Shown here one piece after another: positions 8,864-25,189 of a DNA stretch of 43,985 nt (positions are counted from its first letter, which is position 1; the number at the start of each line of letters is the position of its first letter). The position numbers and the translations under genes are program-made. Below the pieces are notes generated by a model, which did not search any database, was not told where the DNA came from, and saw nothing but the letters and a program-made list of their open reading frames with translations. The DNA is from Aeromicrobium sp. Lineage in GTDB: Bacteria; Actinomycetota; Actinomycetes; Propionibacteriales; Nocardioidaceae. Where the stretch lies: positions 1 to 43,985 of the forward strand of contig NZ_JACMOM010000325.1 in the NCBI RefSeq assembly GCF_014378035.1. The letters run 5' to 3'.

Positions 8864-10368
8864 CTGTTGACCTCGATCTTCTTCTCGTCGGACGGTGCAG
8901 GCTTGCGCAGCCCCTTGGCCACGACGTACGCCAGGGCTCCGAGGATGATGGCGTAGATGAGCACGGCGACCGGCTCGCTCCACAGCGTGCTGACCTGGCC
9001 GGAGGAGATCGCGAGCGCCTCGGTGAGCTGCGCCTCCAGCCTGGGGCCGAGTATCACCCCGATGATCAGCGGCAGCACCGGAAGTCCGAACCGGCGCATC
9101 GTCAGGCCCAGGACGCCGATGATCAGCAGGATCAGCAGATCGAACGACTGGAAGTTGACGCTGTAGGCGCCAAGGGAGGCGAAGAACAGAATTCCGGCGT
9201 AGAGGTACGGCCGGGGCGTCTGCAGCAGCTTCGCCCACAGGGGCGCAAGCGGCAGGTTGAGCACGAGCAGCAGGGTGTTGCCGATGAACAGGCTCGCCAG
9301 CAGCGTCCACACCAGCAACGGTTCGGTGTCGAAGAGCTCGGGGCCGGTCTGGATGCCATAGCTCTGGAAGGCCAGCAGCATGACCGCCGCCGTGGCCGTG
9401 GTCGGCAGGCCTATCGCGAGCAGGGGAACCAGCGTGCCGGCCGCCGAGGCGTTGTTGGCGGCTTCCGGGCCGGCGACGCCCTCGATCGCGCCGTGGCCGA
9501 ACTCCTCGGGCGTCTTGGACAGCCTGCGCTCCGTGACGTAGGACAGGAACGTCGGCAGCTCTGCACCGCCGGCCGGCAGCGCACCGAACGGGAAGCCGAA
9601 CGCGGTGCCCCGGGGCCACGGCTTCCACGAGCGACCCCAGTCGTCGCGACTCATCCACGGCTGGCCGACCGGGATGATCTCCAGCGGACGACGTCGCAGG
9701 TGGGCCGCGACCCACAGGGCCTCTCCGATGGCGAAGATCGCGACGGCGACCACCACGACATCGATGCCGTCTGCCAGCAGGGGGCTACCGAACGTCAGCC
9801 TCGGCTGGCCTGTCTGCGTACCGATCAACCCGATCATCAGGCCCAGGAACAGCGCGATGAATCCGCGGAGGCGCGAGCTCCCGAGCACTGCGGTGACGGC
9901 CAGCAGCGCGAGCAGCATGATCGCAAAGTAGGACGGCGCTCCGAGCTTGACGACCTGACTGGCGACGGTCGGGGCGAACAGCACCAGCAGCACCGTGCCG
10001 ATCGTGCCGGCGACGAACGAACCGATGGCGGCCGTGGCGAGCGCCTGCGCGGCCCGCCCAGCCTTGGCCATCTTGTTGCCCTCGATCGCGGTGACCACCG
10101 ACGAGGACTCCCCCGGCGTGTTCAGGAGGATCGACGTCGTCGACCCGCCGTACATGCCGCCGTAGTAGATGCCGGCGAACATGATGAGCGCGCTGGCGGG
10201 CGGAACGCTGTAGGTGATCGGGAGCAGCAGCGCCAGCGTCATCGCCGGGCCGATGCCGGGCAGGACGCCGACGGCCGTACCCAGCAGCACGCCGAGGCAC
10301 GCGTACAGGAGGTTGGTCGGTGTCACGGCGTTCTCAAAGCCCTGCATCAGGAGGTCGAAGGATCCCAT
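8860..10368 (-). CDS. tctA: Tripartite tricarboxylate transporter permease, TctA family
   Basis: [41 protein letters not shown] and many transmembrane stretches; ATG one nt after the tctB stop. Confidence 0.95.
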   Translation of the reverse strand: MGSFDLLMQGFENAVTPTNLLYACLGVLLGTAVGVLPGIGPAMTLALLLPITYSVPPASALIMFAGIYYGGMYGGSTTSILLNTPGESSSVVTAIEGNKMAKAGRAAQALATAAIGSFVAGTIGTVLLVLFAPTVASQVVKLGAPSYFAIMLLALLAVTAVLGSSRLRGFIALFLGLMIGLIGTQTGQPRLTFGSPLLADGIDVVVVAVAIFAIGEALWVAAHLRRRPLEIIPVGQPWMSRDDWGRSWKPWPRGTAFGFPFGALPAGGAELPTFLSYVTERRLSKTPEEFGHGAIEGVAGPEAANNASAAGTLVPLLAIGLPTTATAAVMLLAFQSYGIQTGPELFDTEPLLVWTLLASLFIGNTLLLVLNLPLAPLWAKLLQTPRPYLYAGILFFASLGAYSVNFQSFDLLILLIIGVLGLTMRRFGLPVLPLIIGVILGPRLEAQLTEALAISSGQVSTLWSEPVAVLIYAIILGALAYVVAKGLRKPAPSDEKKIEVNR

Positions 10369-10369
10369 C

Positions 10370-10912
10370 TCAGAGCACCCCGTCAAGGATTCCGGCCGGT
10401 ATCGGTAGTCCGAGACCGGAGTAGAAGCCGTACCAGGTGCTGGTCGAGAGGACGACGCCGATGGCCAGGTTGCGGACGATGGTCCGGCTGCCGAGGACGT
10501 GGGCGGTGCCGACGAACAGCAGCGCCCCGGTGACGGCCCAGCCGAGCCAGTCGATCAGGACGATGTTGAGCGCGAAGACCACGACCAGCTTGACGACAGT
10601 GGCCCAGTCGCTGCCGTGCGTGAGGTCGATGTCCTCACCGTCCTCAGCCTGCGCAACGTCTCCGCGGGCCGTGGCAACGGCGAGGAGCGCGCCGAGGATG
10701 ACCAGGCCGGCACCGACGACATACGAAAGGGTGTGGGGCTGGACCGGCTGGTCGGCGAACCCGTTGCGCAGGGTGGTCGCGTCGTAGAGGACGTAAGCTC
10801 CGGCGATGGCGAGGAACGCCGCGAGGCCGTACTGGGCCGAGTCGACGAGGTGCGTGCCACCCGGGTCGCCGATCGTCTCCTCGTGGTCGATCTCGTGCTG
10901 TGTCGTGGTCAT
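10370..10912 (-). CDS. tctB: Tripartite tricarboxylate transporter small permease, TctB family
   Basis: Small hydrophobic protein ([12 protein letters not shown]...) with about 4 transmembrane stretches between tctC and tctA. Confidence 0.88.
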   Translation of the reverse strand: MTTTQHEIDHEETIGDPGGTHLVDSAQYGLAAFLAIAGAYVLYDATTLRNGFADQPVQPHTLSYVVGAGLVILGALLAVATARGDVAQAEDGEDIDLTHGSDWATVVKLVVVFALNIVLIDWLGWAVTGALLFVGTAHVLGSRTIVRNLAIGVVLSTSTWYGFYSGLGLPIPAGILDGVL

Positions 10913-11904
10913 GTCAGTCCCAGCTCCTTGAGGGTCGTCTCGACCCGGGCGTCCTGCTCCTTGAGGAAGGTGGCGAACTCGTCGCCGGTGGCGAACGAGT
11001 CGATCCACCCATTGCGCTTCACGGCGGCCTTCCAGGCCTTCGTGCCGTGCATCGTGGTGAACAGCTCAGTGAGGTCGGCCCTCGTCTCGGCCGAGATACC
11101 GGGTGGCGCGAGGATGCCGCGCCAGTTGACGAACGACATGTCGACGCCGGACTCCATCAGGGTGGGTGCGTCGACATTGGGGAGCCGCTGCTTGCCCGAG
11201 ACCGCGAGCACCCGCAGCGTGCCGTCGGCGATCTGACCCTCGAACTCGGACGGGCCGGAGGTGCCCACGTCGATCTTGCTGCCGAGCAGGGCCGTCGTGA
11301 GCGGGCCACCACCGTCGTAGGCGATGTACTTGACGTCCTTGGGGTCGATGCCGATGGTCTTCGCGAGCTGCATCGGGAAGAGGTGGTCAGGCCCACCGGG
11401 CGAGGATCCGCCTCCGACGGTGACGCTCGACGGGTCGGCCTTCCACGCCTTCACGAGATCGTCGACCGTGGTGAATCGCGAGTCCTTCGGGACGATGAGC
11501 GCCTCCTGGTCCTCGATCAGCCGAGCAATGGGTGTCGCCCGCGAGACTCGAGCCTTCGACTCGTTGGTGTAGACAGCGCCGACCACGCCGAGGCCCATGG
11601 CCATCACGAGGTCGTCGGCTCCGCGCTCGTTGAGCAGTCGCTGCATCGCCACGGTGCCGCTCGCCCCGGTGACGTTGGTGATCTCGAACCGGCCGGTGAG
11701 CCCGTCGTCCTCGAGCACGTGCGCCGCAGCCCGGCCGGTGAGGTCGTAGCCCCCGCCCGGGCTGTTGGGGATCATCATCCGCAGACGACGGTTATCGGCG
11801 CCTTCGGCTCCGCGGGTCACGCCGCATCCTGCCAAGACGAGTGCGGTGATCATGACGAGCACGACGCCGATGTTCGTCCGGTGGACGCCCTTGGTGGACG
11901 ACAT
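10909..11904 (-). CDS. tctC: Tripartite tricarboxylate transporter substrate-binding protein, TctC family, lipoprotein
   Basis: Lipobox LVLAGC; IPNSPGGGYDLTGRAAAHVLED, GGGPLTTALLGSKIDVG. ATG 11904 preceded by AGGAGG. Confidence 0.94.
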   Translation of the reverse strand: MSSTKGVHRTNIGVVLVMITALVLAGCGVTRGAEGADNRRLRMMIPNSPGGGYDLTGRAAAHVLEDDGLTGRFEITNVTGASGTVAMQRLLNERGADDLVMAMGLGVVGAVYTNESKARVSRATPIARLIEDQEALIVPKDSRFTTVDDLVKAWKADPSSVTVGGGSSPGGPDHLFPMQLAKTIGIDPKDVKYIAYDGGGPLTTALLGSKIDVGTSGPSEFEGQIADGTLRVLAVSGKQRLPNVDAPTLMESGVDMSFVNWRGILAPPGISAETRADLTELFTTMHGTKAWKAAVKRNGWIDSFATGDEFATFLKEQDARVETTLKELGLT

Positions 11905-11987
11905 GGCAACCTCCTGTGGTCGACCCCGATCATCGCCCGGGCCCGTGGCGTGCGTCACTATTGCGGAATCAAAGGAGGTTGTGGTCT

Positions 11988-13604
11988 TTGTGGTCACCGC
12001 GCCGGCAACGGCTGACATTGGCAGGACAGTTCCTCGTCCTCCAGCTTGTCGTGGTCGCCCTCGTGCTGGCGATCGTCGGTGACATCTCGGTGCGGCAGTC
12101 GACCTCGACCTTCGCGAGCGACCGCGGGTCGCAGATGCGTTCGGTGTCGGAGTACCTCGCCAACATCTCGGTCGTCCGTGCCGAGGTCGATGGTGATGAT
12201 CCCCGTCGACGTCTCGCACCGTCGATCGACCGCGCGCTGGCCCTGTCGGGCGCCTCGGAGGTGAGCATCGCCGACACGGACGGGGTCGTGCTCTCGTCGT
12301 CTGACCCCAACCTTGTCGGCTCGCGCGTCGCGCTCGGCGACAGCCGCGTGCGGGAGGGCCGCGGGTGGACGGGCGACGTGGATGACGACGGGCACCTCGC
12401 CGTGGCCGGTCATGCGCCGATCATCGCCGACGACGGCACGCTCGTCGGCCTGTCGATCGCGCAGGAGCGTTATCCGTCGACGTGGCAGCGGCTCACCAAT
12501 GCCGCACCGGATCTGGCCCTCTTCCTGGGCGTGGGTGCATTGCTGGGCATCGCGGGTTCGCTACTGCTCTCACGCCTGATCAAACGACGGACACGAGGGC
12601 TCGAGCCGCACGAGATCGCCACTCTCGCCGATCACCGCGAAGCCCTCCTGCACAGCATCCGCGAGGGCGTCATCGCCGTCGACACCGACGATCGCGTGAC
12701 AATGGTCAATGACAGCGCACGGGACCTGTTGGGTCTCGGGCGCGACGTGGTTGGGCGCCGGGTGGCCGAGCTCCCGCTCGACCCACAAGTGGCCTCTCTG
12801 CTGACGATGGTCGACGACAGCCAGGACGCGGTCGTCCTGGTCGGCACCCGGGTGCTCGTGTTCAACCAGCGCTCGGCCTCGAGCCGCGGCCAGGGCATCG
12901 GTACGGTCACGACCATGCGCGACCGCACCGAGCTCGTCTCCATGCAGAGCCAGCTCAGCTCGAACCTGACGATCACCGACACGTTGCGCGCCCAGACCCA
13001 CGAGTTCGCCAATCAGCTGCACACCATCTCCGGTCTCGTTCAGCTCAGGGAGTATGACGAGGTGACGACTCTCATCGGCGCCCTGACCCGACGTCGGGCA
13101 GAGATCATCGACGGGGTGACCCGGCGCATCAGCGACCCGGCCGTTGCCGCGCTCCTCGTGGCGAAGTCCAGCGTCGCGGCCGAGGCCGGCGTCGAGCTGA
13201 CCCTCTCCCCCGACTCACGGCTGCCGACCCTGGACGGACCCACGTCGGGAGACCTCACGGCGATCGTGGGCAACCTCGTCGACAACGCGATCGACGCGTG
13301 CAAGGGCGAGGACCTGCCATCGGTCCACGTCGACATCACATCGACCAGCACGCTGATCGTGCTCGAGGTGCACGACAACGGGCCCGGTGTGGCCGATGAG
13401 CTGCGGGAGGCGATCTTCGTCCGCGGATTCTCCACCAAGCCGGACGTGCTCGGTGGGCGCGGTATCGGGCTGCCACTCGTGCAGCTGATCTGCAGCCAAC
13501 GGGGCGGACAGGTCACGCTCGGACGCGAGGGCGGCGCGACCTTCCGGGTGCAACTTCCTGTCCGGCCGTCATCGTCGTCACCGTCGCCCGGGAGGCTCGG
13601 ATGA
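11988..13604 (+). CDS. CitA/DcuS-like sensor histidine kinase
   Basis: Transmembrane segment, extracytoplasmic Cache/PAS-like domain, second transmembrane segment, PAS, THEFANQLHTISGLVQL phosphoacceptor region, HATPase (NLVDNAIDAC, DNGPGV, GRGIGLPLV). Probable TTG start at 11988, 9 nt after AGGAGG (11973-11978). Confidence 0.9.
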   Translation: MWSPRRQRLTLAGQFLVLQLVVVALVLAIVGDISVRQSTSTFASDRGSQMRSVSEYLANISVVRAEVDGDDPRRRLAPSIDRALALSGASEVSIADTDGVVLSSSDPNLVGSRVALGDSRVREGRGWTGDVDDDGHLAVAGHAPIIADDGTLVGLSIAQERYPSTWQRLTNAAPDLALFLGVGALLGIAGSLLLSRLIKRRTRGLEPHEIATLADHREALLHSIREGVIAVDTDDRVTMVNDSARDLLGLGRDVVGRRVAELPLDPQVASLLTMVDDSQDAVVLVGTRVLVFNQRSASSRGQGIGTVTTMRDRTELVSMQSQLSSNLTITDTLRAQTHEFANQLHTISGLVQLREYDEVTTLIGALTRRRAEIIDGVTRRISDPAVAALLVAKSSVAAEAGVELTLSPDSRLPTLDGPTSGDLTAIVGNLVDNAIDACKGEDLPSVHVDITSTSTLIVLEVHDNGPGVADELREAIFVRGFSTKPDVLGGRGIGLPLVQLICSQRGGQVTLGREGGATFRVQLPVRPSSSSPSPGRLG

Positions 13605-14287
13605 GCGGACCTGAGATCATCGGGGTGCTTGTCGTCGACGACGACTTCATGGTGGCCGGCATCCACGCCCGCTTCGTGGAGAAGACCGTGGGCTTCCACG
13701 TCGTGGGCACGGCACGCACCGGTGACGAGGCCCTGCAGCTGGCCGAGGAGCTGTCTCCGGACCTGTTGCTGCTCGATGTGCACCTGCCTGACATCAGCGG
13801 CCTCGAGGTCCTGCGGCGACTGCGCGCCTCGGGCAACATTGCCGGGGTCGTGATGGTCACGGCCGAGCGTGATGCCGACGTCGTCCGGTCTGCACTTCAC
13901 GGTGGAGCCATGCAGTACCTCGTGAAACCGTTCGAGTACGCCGACCTCGAAGGGCGGCTCCGTCGCGTGCGCGAGGCACTGACGATGCTCGAGCGCGGTG
14001 ACACCGACCAGGCGTCGATCGACCGCGCGTTCGGCGCACCACCGTCGGCCGCGCTGGTCCTTCCCAAGGGTCTCAGCCCGGAGTCGGCCGACCTCGTGGC
14101 AGCAGCACTGGCCACCGCAGGCGAGCTCTCCGCGGCCGAGTGCGGCGAACGGGTGGGCCTGTCACGGGTGAGCGCACGCCGCTACCTGGAGTACTTCGTC
14201 GACCGAGGCCAGGCGGTCGTACGACTGAACTACGGCAGTGCCGGACGTCCCGAACGGCTGTACCGCACGAACCCTGGGGTGACGTGA
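13601..14287 (+). CDS. CitB/DcuR-like response regulator
   Basis: VLVVDDDFMVAGIHARFVE receiver, LLLLDVHLPDISGLEVL, YLVKPFEY, C-terminal HTH; ATGA overlap with the kinase. Confidence 0.93.
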   Translation: MSGPEIIGVLVVDDDFMVAGIHARFVEKTVGFHVVGTARTGDEALQLAEELSPDLLLLDVHLPDISGLEVLRRLRASGNIAGVVMVTAERDADVVRSALHGGAMQYLVKPFEYADLEGRLRRVREALTMLERGDTDQASIDRAFGAPPSAALVLPKGLSPESADLVAAALATAGELSAAECGERVGLSRVSARRYLEYFVDRGQAVVRLNYGSAGRPERLYRTNPGVT

Positions 14288-14352
14288 TCCCACCACCCCT
14301 CATCAACACGCTCGCGACGTGAGCTCAGCTCGTCGGGGACGCCGTTGTCCGG

Positions 14353-14724
14353 CTAGTGGCTGTTCAGAACCGCCCACGCGATCAGGCCGTCCAGCCGGCG
14401 TACGTCTGCACCCTTGCTCAACTTGATCTTGATGTGCCCAGCTCGGGTCCACAGCTCGATCTCAGAGTTCCAGTCGAGCTTGCCTGCGTTCTCCGAGGAC
14501 CACATGTTGATGTTCGAGTACGGCAGCGAATAGATCTCGACCTTCTTGCCCGTCAGTCCTTGCGCATCCCTCACGATCAGGCGTTTTGTCGTGAAGACTG
14601 CGCTGTCGCGGAAGGTCTTGAATGCCGCCACGGCATCTTCTCCGGCGACGAGCAGCGGAGTCACGTCCTCGGGGATCGGTATCTCGTTCTGCAAGGTCCA
14701 TGACGTGATCGGAGCAGTTTCCAT
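14353..14724 (-). CDS. Bacterial PH-domain protein (PF08000-like)
   Basis: FRDSAVFTTKRLIVRDAQGLTGKKVEIYSLPYSNINMWSSENAGKLDWNSEIELWTRAGHIKIKLSKG; ATG 14724 with AAGGAGA RBS. Confidence 0.85.
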   Translation of the reverse strand: METAPITSWTLQNEIPIPEDVTPLLVAGEDAVAAFKTFRDSAVFTTKRLIVRDAQGLTGKKVEIYSLPYSNINMWSSENAGKLDWNSEIELWTRAGHIKIKLSKGADVRRLDGLIAWAVLNSH

Positions 14725-14787
14725 CGAGGTCTCCTTCGTGACTCGCGACCGGCGGTCGGTCAAAAAGCCTGATCGCGGTCAGCAGGA

Positions 14788-15345
14788 TCAGGCCCGTGGG
14801 CTCCGACGGTACGCCGAGACCGTGCGATCACCCGTGATCCAGAACCGCCACGCCACGTCAGCCGCCCGGGAGACCCCGACCCGGGGACCGGCGCTGACGG
14901 CGGGAACCTCGACGGGCGGAGCGCCGAGGAAGACGCCGCCGGGCACGAGCAGAGGAGCGCCGAGGTCGGCTAGCGTCAGACCCAGCGACTTGGCAAGGTT
15001 GCCCGGGCCACGCGCAAGCGCCACGTCCTTGGGGGCGGTCCCGCGCCGCTCGCGCGCAAGCTCGACTCCCTCGACGATCTTCCCGGCGCGGATCAGCACT
15101 GCCGCGGCCCGATCGGTGGGGCCCGTCACGACGTTGGCGCACACGTGCATGCCGTAGGACCGATAGACGTACAGGTGCCACGGGTCGCCATACATGATCT
15201 CGGAGCGAGGCGTACGGGTGAACGCGTGCGACGCAGGGTCGTCCACTCCCCCGTAGGCCTCGACCTCGGTGATCAGCAGTGTCACGCCATGGCCGTGGAA
15301 CATGCGCCCGAGGAGCGACCGCGCGCGGGCGGCGACGTCGTCCAT
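14788..15345 (-). CDS. mpg: 3-methyladenine DNA glycosylase (AAG/Mpg family)
   Basis: EVEAYGGVDDPASHAFTRTPRSEIMYGDPWHLYVYRSYGMHVCANVV; LARGPGNLAKSLG. Confidence 0.94.
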   Translation of the reverse strand: MDDVAARARSLLGRMFHGHGVTLLITEVEAYGGVDDPASHAFTRTPRSEIMYGDPWHLYVYRSYGMHVCANVVTGPTDRAAAVLIRAGKIVEGVELARERRGTAPKDVALARGPGNLAKSLGLTLADLGAPLLVPGGVFLGAPPVEVPAVSAGPRVGVSRAADVAWRFWITGDRTVSAYRRSPRA

Positions 15346-15354
15346 GTCAGGCGG

Positions 15355-19355
<4,001 letters not shown>

Positions 19356-19359
<4 letters not shown>

Positions 19360-20345
19360 GGCGTCTCCCTTCCGACACTCGTGGAGTAGAGAGCAGTGCG
19401 GATGCGCGTCGGCACCCCGGGCACGACCTGCGTGCCGACACCCTCGTCAGTGAAGATCTCGAGCAGCACGGCGTGCGGCTCACGACCGTCGATCACGGTC
19501 GCGCGCTTGACGCCCTCCTGCACCGCATTCAGGCAGGCCGTCATCTTGGGGATCATGCCGGTCGACAGGTGGGGGATGAGCTCGGCGAGCGACTCGGGGC
19601 TGATCTCGCCGATGACGTCGGAGCTGTTCGGCCAGTCGGCATACAGGCCTTCGACGTCGGTGAGCACGAGCAGCTCCTCCGCTCCGAGTGCGACGGCCAG
19701 AGCCGCCGCCGCAGTGTCGGCGTTGACATTGTGGACCTGGCCCTCGGCATCGGGGGCGACGGTTGACACGACTGGGATGCGACCGGCGTCGATGAGGTCC
19801 TGCACGGCTTCGGGGCGCACCCCGACAACCTCGCCCACCAGACCAATGTCAGTCTCGACGCCGTCGATGACCGGCAGCGTCTTCCTGGCGGTGAACAGTC
19901 CGCCGTCCTCGCCCGACATCCCGACGGCAAGGTCGCCGTGCTGGTTGAGCAGCCCGACGAGCTCTCGGCCGACCTGCCCCGTGAGCACCATGCGGACGAC
20001 ATCCATCGTCTCCGGGGTGGTGACCCGCAGGCCACCACGGAACTCCGACTCGATGCCCAGCTTGTCGAGCATCGCGCTGATCTGTGGACCTCCGCCATGG
20101 ACGACGACCGGTTTGAAACCGGCGAGCCGCAGGAAGACGATGTCCTCGGCAAAGGCATGCTTGAGGACCTCGTTGGTCATGGCGTTCCCGCCGTACTTCA
20201 CCACCACGATCTTGCCGTGATACTTCTTGAGCCACGGCAGGGCCTTCGCGAGCGTGGCGGCCTTGTCCGTCGCCTTCTTCCAGTCGGCGGGATGCCACTC
20301 GTCGAGGCCGGGTGTCTGGTTGTCGGGAGTCTGGTTGTCGGTCAT
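19356..20345 (-). CDS. argB: Acetylglutamate kinase
   Basis: [54 protein letters not shown]. Confidence 0.97.
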
Positions 20346-21493
20346 GAGGAGTACGCCGAGTTCTCGTGGACGTACGCCTGCGTGAGGTCGTTGGTCCAGA
20401 TGGTGCCCGACTCGTGGCCGGACTTGAGGTCGATCGTCACTGTGACCGCGCGGGGGTCGAGGTCGATGCCGTCGGGAGACTCCGACGGGCCACTGTTGCG
20501 GCACACCCAGACCCCGTTGAGTGCGACGTCGAGGTCGCCCGGGTCGAAGGCGGCCTTCGTCGTGCCCACCGAAGCGAGGATGCGGCCCCAGTTGGGGTCT
20601 TTACCGAAGATCGCGCACTTGAACAGGTTGCTGCGCGCCACCGACCGGCCGACCTCGAGTGCGTCGTCGACACTCGCCGCATTGACGACGTCGATCGCGA
20701 TCTCGTGGTCGGAGCCCTCGGCATCAGCAAGAAGCTGCAGCGCGAGGTCGCGGCACACAACCGTGAGGGTGTCGGCGAACTCCTCGGAGTCGGGCGCGCT
20801 TCCGGATGCGCCGCTCGCCATCAGCAGGACGGTGTCGTTGGTGGACTGGCACCCGTCGGAGTCGAGGCGGTCGAAGGTTTGTGCGGTTGCCGTGCGCAGG
20901 GCCGTGTCGGCCGTCGCAGCATCGATGTCGGCATCGGTCGTGATGACGACGAGCATCGTGGCGAGGGCCGGCGCGAGCATTCCCGCGCCCTTCGCCATGC
21001 CTCCCACCGTGAAGCCAGCTCCGTGGGCGACGGCCTGCTTGGGCACGGAGTCGGTCGTCATGATGGCCCTGGCGGCGGCGTCGCCCCCGTCCGGGGCGAG
21101 CCCGTCGAGCGCGTCCCGCACGCCCGACAGCAGCGTCTCTTGGTCATTGAGCAGACCAATCAGCCCCGTCGAGCACACCTGGATGTCGATCGCCCCGACA
21201 GCGAGCCTCTCGGCCACGGTCTCGGCGGTCCGATGGGTGATGGCGAACCCCTCCGGGCCGGTGTAGCAGTTGGCGCCACCGGAGTTGAGCACCACCGCGA
21301 CGGCTGAGCCGCCCTTGATGGCCTCCTCGCTCCAGATGACGGGGTTGGCCTTGCAGCGGTTGCTCGTGAAGACCGCGGCGGCCGCCGTCGACGGTCCGTG
21401 GTTCACCACGATCGCCACGTCGGGTGCGCCGGTGGACTTGAGCCCGGCTGCCACGCCGGCAGCCGCGAATCCGCGCGCTGCGGTGACACTCAT
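20342..21493 (-). CDS. argJ: Bifunctional glutamate N-acetyltransferase/amino-acid acetyltransferase
   Basis: [40 protein letters not shown] (autocleavage region), [16 protein letters not shown]. Confidence 0.97.
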   Translation of the reverse strand: MSVTAARGFAAAGVAAGLKSTGAPDVAIVVNHGPSTAAAAVFTSNRCKANPVIWSEEAIKGGSAVAVVLNSGGANCYTGPEGFAITHRTAETVAERLAVGAIDIQVCSTGLIGLLNDQETLLSGVRDALDGLAPDGGDAAARAIMTTDSVPKQAVAHGAGFTVGGMAKGAGMLAPALATMLVVITTDADIDAATADTALRTATAQTFDRLDSDGCQSTNDTVLLMASGASGSAPDSEEFADTLTVVCRDLALQLLADAEGSDHEIAIDVVNAASVDDALEVGRSVARSNLFKCAIFGKDPNWGRILASVGTTKAAFDPGDLDVALNGVWVCRNSGPSESPDGIDLDPRAVTVTIDLKSGHESGTIWTNDLTQAYVHENSAYSS

Positions 21494-21530
21494 CGGGCGC
21501 TTCCTCTCGGCAGGGTCTGGTTCTCATGGA

Positions 21531-24501
<2,971 letters not shown>

Positions 24502-24582
24502 GACCGCACCATCCACTCACCTCCCGATCCCTCGCCCCCTCCGTGTCACCACCCCATCGCTTCCCCACCCTGAGGAGAACAC

Positions 24583-25137
24583 ATGCTCTTGATGATCGTG
24601 GCGGTCATCATCGCCCTGTCGCTGTTCGCGGCCTATGCCTTCAACAAGCTGCGTCGTCTGGACATCGGGGCGCAGGAGGCGCTCGGCGGCATCGACGTGC
24701 AGCTCACCCGGCGCGCCGACCTGATTCCCCACCTCGTCAACACCGTCAAGGGCTACGCCCAGCACGAAAGGGGCGTCTTCGCGGAGGTCACGGCCGCGCG
24801 GGCAGGCGCCGCCGCGGCAGCGAAGCAGGGAACGGTGCCAGAGAAGGCCGCGTCCGAGGCTCGACTCGACAGGGCGATCATCGACGTCCTCGCGGTTGCC
24901 GAGGCCTATCCTGACCTCAAGGCGTCGGCCAACTTCCAGGCGCTCCAGGCCGAGCTCTCCGACACCGAGAACAAGATCTCGTTCGCCCGTCAGTTCTACA
25001 ACGACGCAGTGGCCAGCCTCAACAAGGTCGTGCAGACGATCCCGTGGCTGCTGTTCACCGGTGTCGCCGGGGTGAGGTCCAGGGAGTTCTACGACTCACC
25101 AGACGGCCAGGCGACTGCGCCGACCGTCTCCTTCTGA
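24583..25137 (+). CDS. lemA: LemA family protein
   Basis: N-terminal transmembrane segment, RRADLIPHLVNTVKGYAQHERGVF, LQAELSDTENKISFARQFYNDAVASLN. Confidence 0.95.
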   Translation: MLLMIVAVIIALSLFAAYAFNKLRRLDIGAQEALGGIDVQLTRRADLIPHLVNTVKGYAQHERGVFAEVTAARAGAAAAAKQGTVPEKAASEARLDRAIIDVLAVAEAYPDLKASANFQALQAELSDTENKISFARQFYNDAVASLNKVVQTIPWLLFTGVAGVRSREFYDSPDGQATAPTVSF

Positions 25138-25189
25138 CCCTGCACTCCGATCCCATCCGTTGGACACGCCCGTCGGAGGCCAGGTCAGG

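Noticed and set aside
9493-10533. 346-aa plus-strand ORF antisense to tctA
   Set aside because: Shadow ORF; TctA signature motifs are clear on the minus strand.
11908-11981. Inverted repeat CAACCTCCT...AGGAGGTTG between tctC and the kinase
   Set aside because: The two arms are the Shine-Dalgarno sequences of the two divergent genes, which are expected to look like an inverted repeat; not taken as an operator without further evidence.
14288-14352. Possible terminator between the response regulator and the PH-domain gene (CGACGTGAGCTCAGCTCGTCG)
   Set aside because: Only a short imperfect stem and no T-tract on either strand.
2129-14787. Possible mobile element carrying the pls block
   Set aside because: No integrase, transposase, att-like direct repeat pair or tRNA gene was seen at either edge.
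19938-21266. 442-aa plus-strand ORF antisense to argB/argJ
   Set aside because: Compositional artefact; both minus-strand genes are strongly supported.
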